Source of the DNA: Streptomyces rhizoryzae
GTDB lineage: Bacteria > Actinomycetota > Actinomycetes > Streptomycetales > Streptomycetaceae
DNA: 64,000 bases
Assembly: GCF_023155275.1 (NCBI RefSeq)
Contig: NZ_JALMUV010000035.1
Span: 1 to 64,000, forward strand
Direction of reading: 5' to 3'
Shown here: positions 24,118-34,601 of the stretch, piece after piece
How positions within the stretch are numbered: the first letter of the stretch is position 1
Layout: each line of letters opens with the position of its first letter
Notes under the pieces: model-generated
The model's database searches: none
Told to the model about the DNA's origin: nothing
Seen by the model: the letters and a program-made list of their open reading frames with translations, nothing else
Position numbers and translations under genes: made by a program

Positions 24118-25757
24118 GGGGCGCCCGCCGCGCCGCCCCCACCGCGCTCCCGCAGCAGCCCCTTGACGACCTTGCCGCTCGCGTTGCGCGGCAGGGCGGT
24201 GACGAACTCCACCTCCCTGGGCACCTTGTAGTTGGCCATCTCGCGGCGGGACCAGGCGATCAGGTCGTCGGCGGTGAGGCGGGAGCCGGGGCGGCGGACC
24301 GCGTACGCCTTGCCGACCTCGCCGAGGCGACGGTCGGGTATGCCGACGACCGCGACCTCGGTGAGGTCCGGGTGGCGGGCGAGGAGCTGCTCTATCTCGG
24401 CGGGGTAGGCGTTGAAGCCGCCGACGATGAACATGTCCTTGATGCGGTCGGTGATCCGGAGGTTGCCGGCCGCGTCGAGGACGCCGACGTCGCCGGTGCG
24501 CAGCCAGCCGCCGGGGGCCAGGGCCCGGGCGGTGGCGGCCGGGTCCTCGTAGTAGCCGGTCATGACGTGGTAGCCGCGGACCTGGACCTCGCCGGGCGTG
24601 CCGGGCGGCTGCGGGCGGCCGGCGGCGTCCACGACCCGGACCTCGGTGTCCGGCAGCGCGCGGCCCGCGGTCGCCGCGATCACCTCCGGCGGGTCGCCGC
24701 GGCGGCACATGGTGACCACCCCGGTGCTCTCCGACAGGCCGTACGCGGTCAGGACGGTGGCGACCTTCAGCTCGCCGCGCAGCCGCTCCACCAGCTCCAG
24801 CGGGACGACGGCGGCGCCGGTGACGACCAGGCGCAGCGCGGACAGGTCGTGCAGCGCGCGGCCGGGGTGGTCCAGGAGCTGCTGGTGGAGGGTGGGCGGG
24901 CCGGGCAGGACGGAGATCTTCTCGGCGGCGATGTTGGCGAGCGCGGTGTCCGCGCTGAAGACCGGCTGCGGCACCATCGTCGCGCCGCGCAGCAGGCAGG
25001 CGATGATGCCGGCCTTGTAGCCGAAGGTGTGGAAGAAGGGGTTGACGATGAGGTAGCGGTCGCCCTCCACCAGGCCGGCCAGTGCGCTCCAGACGTCGTA
25101 GGCGCGCAGCGTCTGGCCGTGGGTGATCACCGCGCCCTTGGGACGGCCGGTGGTACCGGACGTGAAGAGGATGTCGGAGGGGTCGTCGGGGCCGAGGGCG
25201 TCAGACCGGGCGCGGACCGCGCCGGCCGGGACCGCCTCCCCCGCGGCGAGGAAGGCCCGCCAGGGCGTGAAGTCGGCGGGGGCGTCGTCGGCGAGCACCA
25301 CGACCCGCGCCAGGTGCGGCAGTCCGGGCAGCGGGCCGCGGCCGTCCCCGCTCCCGGCGGCTCGGCGCAGCGAGGCGACGTAGGAGGTGCCGAGGAAGGT
25401 GCCGGTGACGAAGAGGAGCCGGGCGCGGGTGCGGCGCAGCAGGTCGGCGGCCTCGGCGCCCTTGAAGCGGGTGTTGACCGGGACGAGGACGGCGCCGGCG
25501 GTGACCGCGCCGAGGGCGGAGACGATCCAGTCGCAGGTGTTGGGCGCCCAGACGGCGACCCGGTCGCCGGGGGCGACCCCGGCGGCGACGCAGGCCGCGG
25601 CGGCCCGCTCCACCCGCTCGCCCAGCTCCGCGTAGCTGACCCGGGTGCGGCCCTCGACGACGGCCTCCCGCGAGCCGTGGCGCGCGGCCGCGGCGCGCAC
25701 CAGCCGGGCCAGCGAGCCGTACGCCACGTCCGCCCGCGCATCGAGGTGTTCACCCAT
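24114..25757 (-). CDS. Acyl-CoA ligase, FadD3-like
   Basis: A 547-residue adenylate-forming CoA ligase. It carries ILFTSGTTGRPKGAVITH as the P-loop, the YGLSES motif, GDVG, and the C-terminal ALPRNASGKVVKG with the catalytic lysine. In overall appearance it resembles FadD3, the ligase that activates the last rings of steroids (HIP) in mycobacteria and rhodococci, but the similarity is judged by eye. The ATG at 25757 is preferred over one eight codons upstream because GGGAGG lies seven bases before it. It shares a bidirectional promoter region containing the palindrome at 25801 with the SCP-x thiolase gene. Confidence 0.87.
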   Translation of the reverse strand: MGEHLDARADVAYGSLARLVRAAAARHGSREAVVEGRTRVSYAELGERVERAAAACVAAGVAPGDRVAVWAPNTCDWIVSALGAVTAGAVLVPVNTRFKGAEAADLLRRTRARLLFVTGTFLGTSYVASLRRAAGSGDGRGPLPGLPHLARVVVLADDAPADFTPWRAFLAAGEAVPAGAVRARSDALGPDDPSDILFTSGTTGRPKGAVITHGQTLRAYDVWSALAGLVEGDRYLIVNPFFHTFGYKAGIIACLLRGATMVPQPVFSADTALANIAAEKISVLPGPPTLHQQLLDHPGRALHDLSALRLVVTGAAVVPLELVERLRGELKVATVLTAYGLSESTGVVTMCRRGDPPEVIAATAGRALPDTEVRVVDAAGRPQPPGTPGEVQVRGYHVMTGYYEDPAATARALAPGGWLRTGDVGVLDAAGNLRITDRIKDMFIVGGFNAYPAEIEQLLARHPDLTEVAVVGIPDRRLGEVGKAYAVRRPGSRLTADDLIAWSRREMANYKVPREVEFVTALPRNASGKVVKGLLRERGGGGAAGAP

Positions 25758-25800
25758 CGCCCCGCCTCCCGGTTGCGGCAAAAGACCGGCCCCGCACTAG

Positions 25801-25815
25801 CTGACTGACCGTCAG
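25801..25815. promoter_or_regulatory. Regulon palindrome, site 6 (bidirectional)
   Basis: CTGACT-GAC-CGTCAG; one mismatch. It lies between divergent genes, 43 bases from the FadD3-like ligase and 54 bases from the thiolase start, so one bound regulator could control both. Confidence 0.68.
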
Positions 25816-25869
25816 ATTAGCGGTAGCCTCCTCCGCTGTCAGCAGTGACGGCCGAGCACGGAGGTGGCC

Positions 25870-27021
25870 ATGGGGGCGACCCTGAAGGACGCTACGGCGA
25901 TCGTCGGCATCGGGCAGACGCCGTTCGCCAAACGGCTCCCGGAGTCCGAGAAGGCACTGGCCTGCCGGGCGATCATCGCGGCCCTGGACGACGCCGGGAT
26001 CGCCCCCTCGGAGGTGGACGCCTTCGCCTCCTACACCATGGAGGAGACCGACGAGGTCGAGATCGCCAAGTCCATCGGCGCCGGCGACGTCACGCACTTC
26101 TCCAGGGTCGGCTTCGGCGGCGGCGGTTCGTGCGCGACGGTGGGGCACCTGGCCGCCGCCATCGCCACCGGGCAGGCGAGCGTGGGCGTCGCCTGGCGGT
26201 CCCGCAAACGCGGCTCCGGGCCCCGGCCGTGGACCAGCACCCGCGTCCAGCTGCCCACCCCGGCGCAGTGGACCCGGCCCTTCGGCCTCCTGCGCCCCGC
26301 CGACGAGATCGGCATGCTGGCCCGGCGCTACATGCACGAATACGGCGCCACCCGCGACCACTTCTTCAACGTCGCCCTGGCCTGCCGCAACCGCGCCAAC
26401 CAGAACCCGGCCGCGATGATGTACGACCGCCCGCTGACCCGCGAGATGTACATGACCGCGCGCTGGATCAGCGAACCGCTCTGCCTCTTCGACAACTGCC
26501 TGGAGACCGACGGCGCCCTGGCCTGCGTGGTGGTCTCGGCCGCGCGCGCCCGCGACTGCCGGCGCCGGCCCGTCTACGTCCACGCGGCCGCGCAGGGCCT
26601 GCCCGCCCAGCACCACGGCATGGTCAACTACTGGAACGACGACCCGCTCAGCGGCCCGGCCTGGACCGCCGCCCGGCACCTGTGGAAGGGCTCCGACCTC
26701 GGCCCGCAGGACGTCGACGTGGCACAGATCTATGACGCGTTCACCCCCCTCATACCCCTCTCGCTGGAGGGCTACGGCTTCTGCGGACGCGGTGAGGGCG
26801 CCGCCTTCACCGAGGGCGGCGCCCTGGAGATCGGCGGGCGGCTCCCCCTCAACACCGGCGGCGGCGGCCTCTCCGAGGCGTACGTCCACGGCTTCAACCT
26901 GATCATCGAGGGCGTCCGGCAGCTGCGCGGGACCAGCACCGCGCAGGTCCCGGGCGCCGCCACCTGCCTCGTCACCGCGGGCGAGGGCGTGCCCACCTCC
27001 GCACTGCTGCTGAGGAGCTGA
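25870..27021 (+). CDS. SCP-x-type thiolase/lipid-transfer protein (Cys-containing)
   Basis: A 383-residue thiolase-fold protein of the SCP-x/lipid-transfer group. The nucleophile position is occupied by Cys 88 in GFGGGGSCATVGH, so thiolytic chemistry is possible. DVAQIYDAFTP and GFCGRGEGAAF are the family's characteristic C-terminal blocks. In steroid-degrading actinobacteria such proteins pair with a DUF35 partner and remove side-chain fragments from CoA esters. The ATG follows GGAGG by five bases. Directly downstream are DUF35 and crotonase genes on the same strand, forming a three-gene operon. Confidence 0.85.
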   Translation: MGATLKDATAIVGIGQTPFAKRLPESEKALACRAIIAALDDAGIAPSEVDAFASYTMEETDEVEIAKSIGAGDVTHFSRVGFGGGGSCATVGHLAAAIATGQASVGVAWRSRKRGSGPRPWTSTRVQLPTPAQWTRPFGLLRPADEIGMLARRYMHEYGATRDHFFNVALACRNRANQNPAAMMYDRPLTREMYMTARWISEPLCLFDNCLETDGALACVVVSAARARDCRRRPVYVHAAAQGLPAQHHGMVNYWNDDPLSGPAWTAARHLWKGSDLGPQDVDVAQIYDAFTPLIPLSLEGYGFCGRGEGAAFTEGGALEIGGRLPLNTGGGGLSEAYVHGFNLIIEGVRQLRGTSTAQVPGAATCLVTAGEGVPTSALLLRS

Positions 27022-27027
27022 TACCGG

Positions 27028-27585
27028 ATGCGCGCAGACCACTCCCGGCCCACCGGCCCGGCGACCGGCCCGGCGGACCCTTCCGTAACCGTCCGTGATT
27101 CCATGACCACAAGCCTGCCACCCGACACTGACACTCCCCCCGACCCCGCCGCCGGCCTGCTGCTCCCCGTCCCCGACGACGACGGCGCGCCCTTCTGGGA
27201 GTACGCCGCCCGCGGCGAACTCCGCGTCCAGACCTGCGCCGACTGCGACGAACCGCGCTTCCCGCCCCGCCCCTGCTGCCCGCACTGCCAGTCGTTCGGC
27301 GCCCGCTGGCAGCGGATGAGCGGCCGCGGCCGGATCTGGTCGTACGTCCTCGCGCACCCGCCGCTGCTGCCCGCCTACGCCGCCCTGGCCCCCTACAACG
27401 CGATCGTCGTGGAGCTGGCCGAGGCCCCGCGGATCCGCCTGGTGGGCAACCTCGTCGCCGCCCCGGACGCCGCCCTGAACTCCGTCGACCCGGCCCGGCT
27501 GCGCATCGGCGCCCCGGTGAAGGCGGTCTTCCCCACCCCGCCCGGCGGCCCGACCGTCCCCCGCTGGATGCTGGAGCGGCCGTGA
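27028..27585 (+). CDS. DUF35 Zn-ribbon/OB-fold protein, partner of SCP-x
   Basis: A 185-residue protein with a rubredoxin-like zinc ribbon (CADC...CCPHC, residues 71-89) followed by an OB fold (GRIWSYVLAHPPLLPAY...). DUF35 proteins bind thiolase-like subunits and in the cholesterol pathway complete the aldolase. It begins seven bases after the thiolase stop, with GAGGAG upstream. The first 25 residues look atypical and a Met at 27103 is an alternative start, though it lacks a ribosome-binding site. Its stop overlaps the crotonase GTG. Confidence 0.85.
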   Translation: MRADHSRPTGPATGPADPSVTVRDSMTTSLPPDTDTPPDPAAGLLLPVPDDDGAPFWEYAARGELRVQTCADCDEPRFPPRPCCPHCQSFGARWQRMSGRGRIWSYVLAHPPLLPAYAALAPYNAIVVELAEAPRIRLVGNLVAAPDAALNSVDPARLRIGAPVKAVFPTPPGGPTVPRWMLERP

Positions 27586-28373
27586 CCGCCCCCGGGGTCC
27601 GCACCGAGATCACCGACGGGGTCGCCCTGGTCACCCTCGACCGGCCGGCCCGGCACAACGCCCTCGACCTCGCCACCGCCGCCGAACTCTCCGCCCTGTG
27701 GCGGGAGTTCCGCTCCGACGGCACCGTACGGGCCGCGGTGCTCACCGGCGCCGGCGGCCGCGCCTTCTGCACCGGCATCGACCGCGCCGCCGAGGTCCCC
27801 CAGCCCGCCTCCCCGTTCTCCCTGGACGACCCGCTGCTGCGGATCGGCCCCAAGGCCAACGACCTGTGGAAACCGGTGCTCGCCGCGGTCGAGGGGATGG
27901 CCTGCGGCGGCGCCTTCTACCTGCTGGGCGAGGCGGAGTTCATCATCGCCGCCGAGGACGCCACCTTCTTCGACCCGCACACCACCTACGGCATGGTCAG
28001 CGCCTACGAGTCGGTCCTGATGGCCCAGCGGATGCCCTACGGGGAGATCGCCCGGCTCGCCCTGATGGGCACCGCCGAACGGCTCGGCGCCCGCCGGGCG
28101 TACGCGACCGGGCTGGTCTCCGAACTGACCGCGCCCGGCGCCGCGGCCGCCACCGCGCTGCGCCGCGCCGCGGTCCTCGCCGCCCAGCCCACCGAGGCCG
28201 TCCAGGGCACCGTCCGCGCCCTGTGGGCCGCGAAGGAGGCGGCCAGGACCCAGGCGCTGGCGCACGCCCCGCAGCTGATCGCGCTCGGCAGCCTCCCGCC
28301 GGACCGCCAGGCCGCCCTCTTCGCCGCCCGCGACCGCGGCGGCCCCGGCCAGGACCCGCCACCCGTCAGGTGA
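27582..28373 (+). CDS. Crotonase-superfamily protein lacking both canonical Glu residues
   Basis: A 263-residue enoyl-CoA hydratase/isomerase-fold protein. The oxyanion-hole segments AFCTGID and GMACGGAFYL are present, so it should bind an acyl-CoA. The two glutamates that catalyse hydration in ordinary enoyl-CoA hydratases are replaced: the GGxxE position reads GGAFY and the PE position reads DPHTT. A reaction other than simple hydration is therefore likely (isomerisation, C-C cleavage or thioester chemistry). The GTG start overlaps the DUF35 stop as GTGA, so the three genes are translationally linked. Confidence 0.83.
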   Translation: MTAPGVRTEITDGVALVTLDRPARHNALDLATAAELSALWREFRSDGTVRAAVLTGAGGRAFCTGIDRAAEVPQPASPFSLDDPLLRIGPKANDLWKPVLAAVEGMACGGAFYLLGEAEFIIAAEDATFFDPHTTYGMVSAYESVLMAQRMPYGEIARLALMGTAERLGARRAYATGLVSELTAPGAAAATALRRAAVLAAQPTEAVQGTVRALWAAKEAARTQALAHAPQLIALGSLPPDRQAALFAARDRGGPGQDPPPVR

Positions 28374-28428
28374 CCGCCGGGCCGGTGCCGCCCGGCCGCC
28401 CGGCCCCGGCCCCGGCCCCGGCACCGCG

Positions 28429-29013
28429 TCACATCTTGGTCTTGTGCGCCCGCGTGATCTGGCAGGTGTACCAGAACGCCTGCCACGACGCCTGGTTCAG
28501 CGTGTACGTGGCCGTGTAGGTCTCGGTCGCGCCCGGCGCCACCACGACGCTGCGCTCGTGGACCCCGTACGTCGTGCCGTCCGCCGGCTTGTCCTTCATC
28601 CAGTCGATCCGCATGTCGTAGGAGTACGTACTGGTCGTGGACGGGTTGGTGATCGAGAGGGTGTAGGTGAACCGGCGCAGCGACGCGGAGAAGTCGCAGC
28701 CGCTGCCGCGCACGTCCGACCGCCCGTCCGGATCGAAGGTCTCCTCCGTCGGGGACGGCGACGGCGAGTAGCTGTCGTAGCCCGGCGTGTACGAGGGCGT
28801 CGGGTGGTACGGGTCGTAGCCGGACGACGAGGCCGACGGGCTGGGCCAGTTGCTCGGCATCGTCACATGGGGCCGGGGGCTGGGGAAGGCGCAGCCGCCC
28901 ACCGCGGCGAGGGTGACCGCCGCCAGCCCGACCGCGAGGCCCGCGGTGCTCCCCCTGCGGGCGCGGCGCCCCGTGCCCCCGCCGGACGTGCCCGTACGCG
29001 TGCGCTGATCCAT
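28429..29013 (-). CDS. Putative lipoprotein of unknown function
   Basis: A 194-residue exported protein. An Arg/Gly-rich start precedes a hydrophobic segment ending in a lipobox-like LAAVGGC. A Pro/Ser/Tyr-rich linker (repeated SPSPS, YxPxP patterns) leads to a beta-rich C-terminal domain with two cysteines (GCDFSASL and YTCQIT) that could form a disulphide. No named domain recognised. It converges with the crotonase gene; both 3' ends meet in a CCGGCC-rich hairpin-prone stretch. Confidence 0.7.
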   Translation of the reverse strand: MDQRTRTGTSGGGTGRRARRGSTAGLAVGLAAVTLAAVGGCAFPSPRPHVTMPSNWPSPSASSSGYDPYHPTPSYTPGYDSYSPSPSPTEETFDPDGRSDVRGSGCDFSASLRRFTYTLSITNPSTTSTYSYDMRIDWMKDKPADGTTYGVHERSVVVAPGATETYTATYTLNQASWQAFWYTCQITRAHKTKM

Positions 29014-29222
29014 CTGCCTCGACCATCCCCCGTTGCTGCTGCCGAACCCGCCGAACCCCCAGGGTTGACGCGTGCACGGCACCCTAGCAAGACCCGCCGA
29101 CAGCCAGGGCGGGCACCGGCCGGGGGCCGTACGCATCCGGCCGCACCCGTCTCGCGGCGGTGGACGGGCAGGCGTAGCGTCGGTCCCGGAGGACGACGGA
29201 ACGAGCGAAGCGAGGCGACGCC

Positions 29223-29921
29223 GTGGTGCGCAACGTTCTCGGGTCCCTGATCGCCCTCATCGGAGCGGCGGCCGCCGTCTGGAGCCCCTTCCGTCCCTGG
29301 TACGACGGCCGTCAGGGCAGCGACATCCGGATCGAGGACCTCTTCGGCGGCCTCACCGGCAACGGCGCCACGCTCTTCGGCTCCCTGCTGCTCCCGATGG
29401 CCTTCGCCGGACTGCTGACCCTGGTCGGGGTGGTGCTGCGGTCCCGGCTGCTGATCACCCTCGCCGGGCTGGTGGTCCTCGGCTTCACCATCCTGTGGAT
29501 GGTCCGCCAGGGGCAGAGCGCCGGTGAACTGACCGCCGGCGCCCACGGACTGGGCGTCGGCGCGGCCAACGCGCTCGGCGGCGGCGCCCTGCTGATCCTG
29601 GGTGCGCTGGTGATGCGCGGCCGCCCGCGCCGGGTGCCCGCGCACGAGGACGACGAGCGGGACGAGCGCGCACCGCACCCGCCGCCCGGGCCCTGGGCCC
29701 CGGACCACCCGCCCGCCCCCGAGGGGCATTCCGGCCCGCGCGCCTCGGCCCCCACCCGGACCACCTGGCAGCAGCAGCCGCCTACCCGGCCGGTGGACTG
29801 GGGCCGCGAGCAGCGGCAGCCGGGCGGCGCGGCGGGCGGCGACCGGGCCCCGGGCGGCCGCCCCGAGGGGCCGGAGGGTCCGGACCGGCCGCCGGACGGG
29901 CCCGGCCCGGACCGCGGCTGA
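29223..29921 (+). CDS. Hypothetical membrane protein with proline-rich tail
   Basis: A 232-residue protein with about four membrane segments in the first 135 residues (LGSLIALIGAAAAVWSPF at the start) and a long charged, Pro/Gly-rich cytoplasmic or extracellular tail. No catalytic motif or named family is recognised. The GTG start has GAGG eight bases upstream. It converges with afsK with a 5-base gap. Confidence 0.65.
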   Translation: MVRNVLGSLIALIGAAAAVWSPFRPWYDGRQGSDIRIEDLFGGLTGNGATLFGSLLLPMAFAGLLTLVGVVLRSRLLITLAGLVVLGFTILWMVRQGQSAGELTAGAHGLGVGAANALGGGALLILGALVMRGRPRRVPAHEDDERDERAPHPPPGPWAPDHPPAPEGHSGPRASAPTRTTWQQQPPTRPVDWGREQRQPGGAAGGDRAPGGRPEGPEGPDRPPDGPGPDRG

Positions 29922-29926
29922 CGCGG

Positions 29927-32398
<2,472 letters not shown>

Positions 32399-33223
32399 TT
32401 GCCTGCCACCTCCCCGTGGGGCGTAAAACGAGACCCTCAAGAGCCACGAGCCGCCGAGAGCCACTGCCCCTGCGCAGCGTCTCACCGCCTGGCCGAAACG
32501 GCCGTACGCACCCTGATTCTTCCTGGCCGGGCCGACGGTTGCGAACCCGGGGCCTGTCGGCCGTGTCACGACACTCCCCCTGCCGTACGCAACAAGGCCA
32601 TTACCCGGCGTATTCCACCCCGCCCTGACGTGCGCCGATACGTCCGGGGTCGGGCGATTGCCGACGGGTTACCGGCCGGTCGCACCTCGCCTTCGGCCGA
32701 TGCTCGCCGAATTTCCGCCGCTCATCGCCCCATCTGGACGGATGGATTCCGCGTCTGCCGGTGCGCAGCCGGTGCATAACGGCCGCTCCGCGGGCCCGTG
32801 GCGCCCCACCGGAGACCCGTCGACCGGTGGCCGAATCCATTCCCTCGCCCTCCGCGTTTGCCCGCTCATCCCCCACCCCCGTCCGGGCCGGCACCCCGCC
32901 CCGCGCGCGAGTGGATCAATTCTGCTCCGTGCGCGGCGATTTCGCGGCCACGGCGCCGCGGGCGGCGCGCGGCGTCCCGGGCCGCCCCCGCCGGGCGTCC
33001 GCGGCGCCGCACCCGGCAGCTGTCCACCGGGGTTGTCCAGGGAGTTGTCCACAGCCTGTTGATAACAGCATTCACCGGATCGGACCAATGGCGGCGGGCC
33101 CGCTTCCGGCGGCGACCGGGCCCGCGGCCAGGGCGGTCGGGGGCGTCGGCGGGCCCGAACTCCCGCGTCCCCATTTGCAGGCAGCCAAATCGCGCTCCGA
33201 TCACCCCTCGGTAAGCTGACGGC
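32399..33223. other. Long intergenic region between afsK and the TetR gene
   Basis: About 825 bases, slightly less GC-rich than the coding DNA. It holds a cluster of DnaA-box-like sequences (33020-33053) and the promoters of two divergent genes. Several open frames exist on both strands but none has a ribosome-binding site and convincing codon use together. In S. coelicolor the AfsK-binding protein gene kbpA lies beside afsK; I see no equivalent here. Confidence 0.5.
33020..33053 (+). promoter_or_regulatory. DnaA-box-like cluster
   Basis: Three nonamers in the same orientation: CTGTCCACC (33020), TTGTCCAGG (33033) and TTGTCCACA (33045). The last equals the preferred Streptomyces DnaA box; the others have two mismatches each. 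Spacing is 12-13 bp, close to one helical turn. An AT-richer TTGATAACAG follows. Confidence 0.5.
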
Positions 33224-33230
33224 ATGACAG
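33216..33230. promoter_or_regulatory. Degenerate regulon palindrome over the TetR start codon
   Basis: CTGACG-GCA-TGACAG: left half-site perfect, right half-site 4 of 6. It spans the ATG of the TetR gene (33224). It may be an autoregulatory operator, but two mismatches mean it could be chance. Confidence 0.35.
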
Positions 33231-33871
33231 GACAAGTTCGAACCGTCGACGGCAGAGTTGCCGGCCGCCGCGGACAGGCGACGCGGCAAAAGCTTCTCGA
33301 CTGCCTCAGTGAAATGCTCAGTTCGTCCCCCTATCGGGACGTCAAAGTCATCGATGTGGCCCGAAAAGCGGGCACTTCACCCGCGACGTTCTATCAGTAC
33401 TTCCCGGATGTCGAAGGCGCGGTTCTGGAAATCGCCGAGGAGATGGCGAAAGAGGGCGCGAGCCTGACCGATCTTGTCGCCGGACGTTCCTGGGTGGGCA
33501 AGTCCGCCTGGCAGGCCGCCGAGGAGCTGGTCGACGGCTTCCTGTCCTTCTGGCGCCGGCACGACGCGATCCTGCGCGTCGTTGACCTGGGCGCCGCCGA
33601 GGGCGACAAGCGGTTCTACAAGATCCGCATGAAGATCCTCAACGCGGTCACCAACTCCCTTACCGAGTCCATCCAGGAACTCCAGGCCAAGAACAAGGTC
33701 GACAAGGACGTCAGCGCCGCGGCCATGGCCGGTTCCCTCGTGGCGATGCTGGCGGCGGTCGCCGGCCACCAGAAGGGCTTCCAGAGCTGGGGCGTCAAGC
33801 AGGCCGACCTCAAGCCGAATCTGGCCCTGCTGGTCCACTACGGCATCACCGGCAAGAAGCCCACCAAGTAG
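33224..33871 (+). CDS. TetR-family transcriptional regulator
   Basis: A 215-residue repressor-type protein. The N-terminal helix-turn-helix (residues about 20-65: RQKLLDCLSEML, VIDVARKAGTSPATFYQYFP) is canonical. The C-terminal all-helical domain would bind a small ligand, plausibly an acyl-CoA given the neighbourhood. It is the only TetR gene in the window and lies centrally between palindrome sites, with a degenerate copy of the palindrome over its start codon. It is therefore the best local candidate for the regulon's controller, though a regulator elsewhere in the genome is equally possible. It is divergent from afsK. Confidence 0.9.
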   Translation: MTGQVRTVDGRVAGRRGQATRQKLLDCLSEMLSSSPYRDVKVIDVARKAGTSPATFYQYFPDVEGAVLEIAEEMAKEGASLTDLVAGRSWVGKSAWQAAEELVDGFLSFWRRHDAILRVVDLGAAEGDKRFYKIRMKILNAVTNSLTESIQELQAKNKVDKDVSAAAMAGSLVAMLAAVAGHQKGFQSWGVKQADLKPNLALLVHYGITGKKPTK

Positions 33872-34078
33872 CGCGCCCGCGTCCGGCGCCGATGGTGCCG
33901 CCGGTCCGCCGGCCGCCTCACGGCCGCCCCTGCCGCCGCCGCCCCGGTCCGCCCCGGGAATCGTTCGTCCTGTGATTGTCCTGCCATAGCCGCAACGCCT
34001 CGCAGCCGGTGCCCGCCGCCCCGACGGGGCCGTACGGCACCCGCTGCGCGCGTTCCGGCGCCCCCGGGGCGCGACCGG

Positions 34079-34127
34079 CCCGCGCCCGGCCCGTGGCCCG
34101 GAGGCCCGCGCCCGGCCCGTGGCCCGG
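34079..34127. repeat. Perfect 23-bp direct repeat
   Basis: A 23-base unit (34079-34101, beginning CCCGCGCCCGG) recurs exactly at 34105-34127, period 26, just beyond the stop of the leftward DUF385 gene. Probably a recent slippage duplication in non-coding DNA. Confidence 0.75.
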
Positions 34128-34130
34128 TGG

Positions 34131-34601
34131 TCAGCGCCGGTCCAGCCGGAACAGCCGGATCTCCCGTTCCACCCGCGCCTGATAGGCGGCGTACGGCGGC
34201 CAGAAGTCCAGGGCCGCCCGCCAGGCCCGCGCCCGTTCCTCACCGGTCAGCAGCCGCGCCCGCACCGGGATGTCCCGGCCGCGCCAATTCACCTCCGCCT
34301 CCGGCGTCTTGAGGAGGTTGCCGGTCCACGCCGGGTGCCCCGGGCGGCCGAAGTTGCTGCCGATCAGCAGCCAGCCGCCGTCCTCCTGCGGCAGGCACGC
34401 CAGCGGCGTGCGCCGCGGCAGCCCGCTGCGCGCCCCGGTCGCGGTCAGCACGACACCGGGCAGCATCCGGGTGCTCAGCAGGGACCTGCCGCCGCTGAGC
34501 CGGTGGACGGCGCGGTCCAGCGGGGGGATGACGTGCGGGGCGATGCGCGCGAACGTACGGGTCGCGGAGAGCTTCTGCACCAGGTGGGCGCGGCGGTCCA
34601 T
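34131..34601 (-). CDS. Nitroreductase-family deazaflavin (F420)-dependent protein
   Basis: A 156-residue split-barrel protein of the DUF385/Ddn type. The cofactor-binding block LTATGARSGLPRRTPLACLP and the WLLIGSNFGRPGHPAWTGNL segment are diagnostic; relatives use F420H2 to reduce quinones, nitro compounds or enones. Its ATG overlaps the TGA of the acyl-CoA dehydrogenase gene (TGATG), so both are made from one message under the palindrome at 35981. With three LLM enzymes it points to F420 chemistry in this pathway. Confidence 0.87.
   Translation of the reverse strand: MDRRAHLVQKLSATRTFARIAPHVIPPLDRAVHRLSGGRSLLSTRMLPGVVLTATGARSGLPRRTPLACLPQEDGGWLLIGSNFGRPGHPAWTGNLLKTPEAEVNWRGRDIPVRARLLTGEERARAWRAALDFWPPYAAYQARVEREIRLFRLDRR

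Noticed and set aside
32601-33219. Open frames on both strands between afsK and TetR
   Set aside because: No ribosome-binding sites, low-complexity Arg/Pro composition and mutual overlap; no sign of the kbpA gene expected beside afsK in S. coelicolor.
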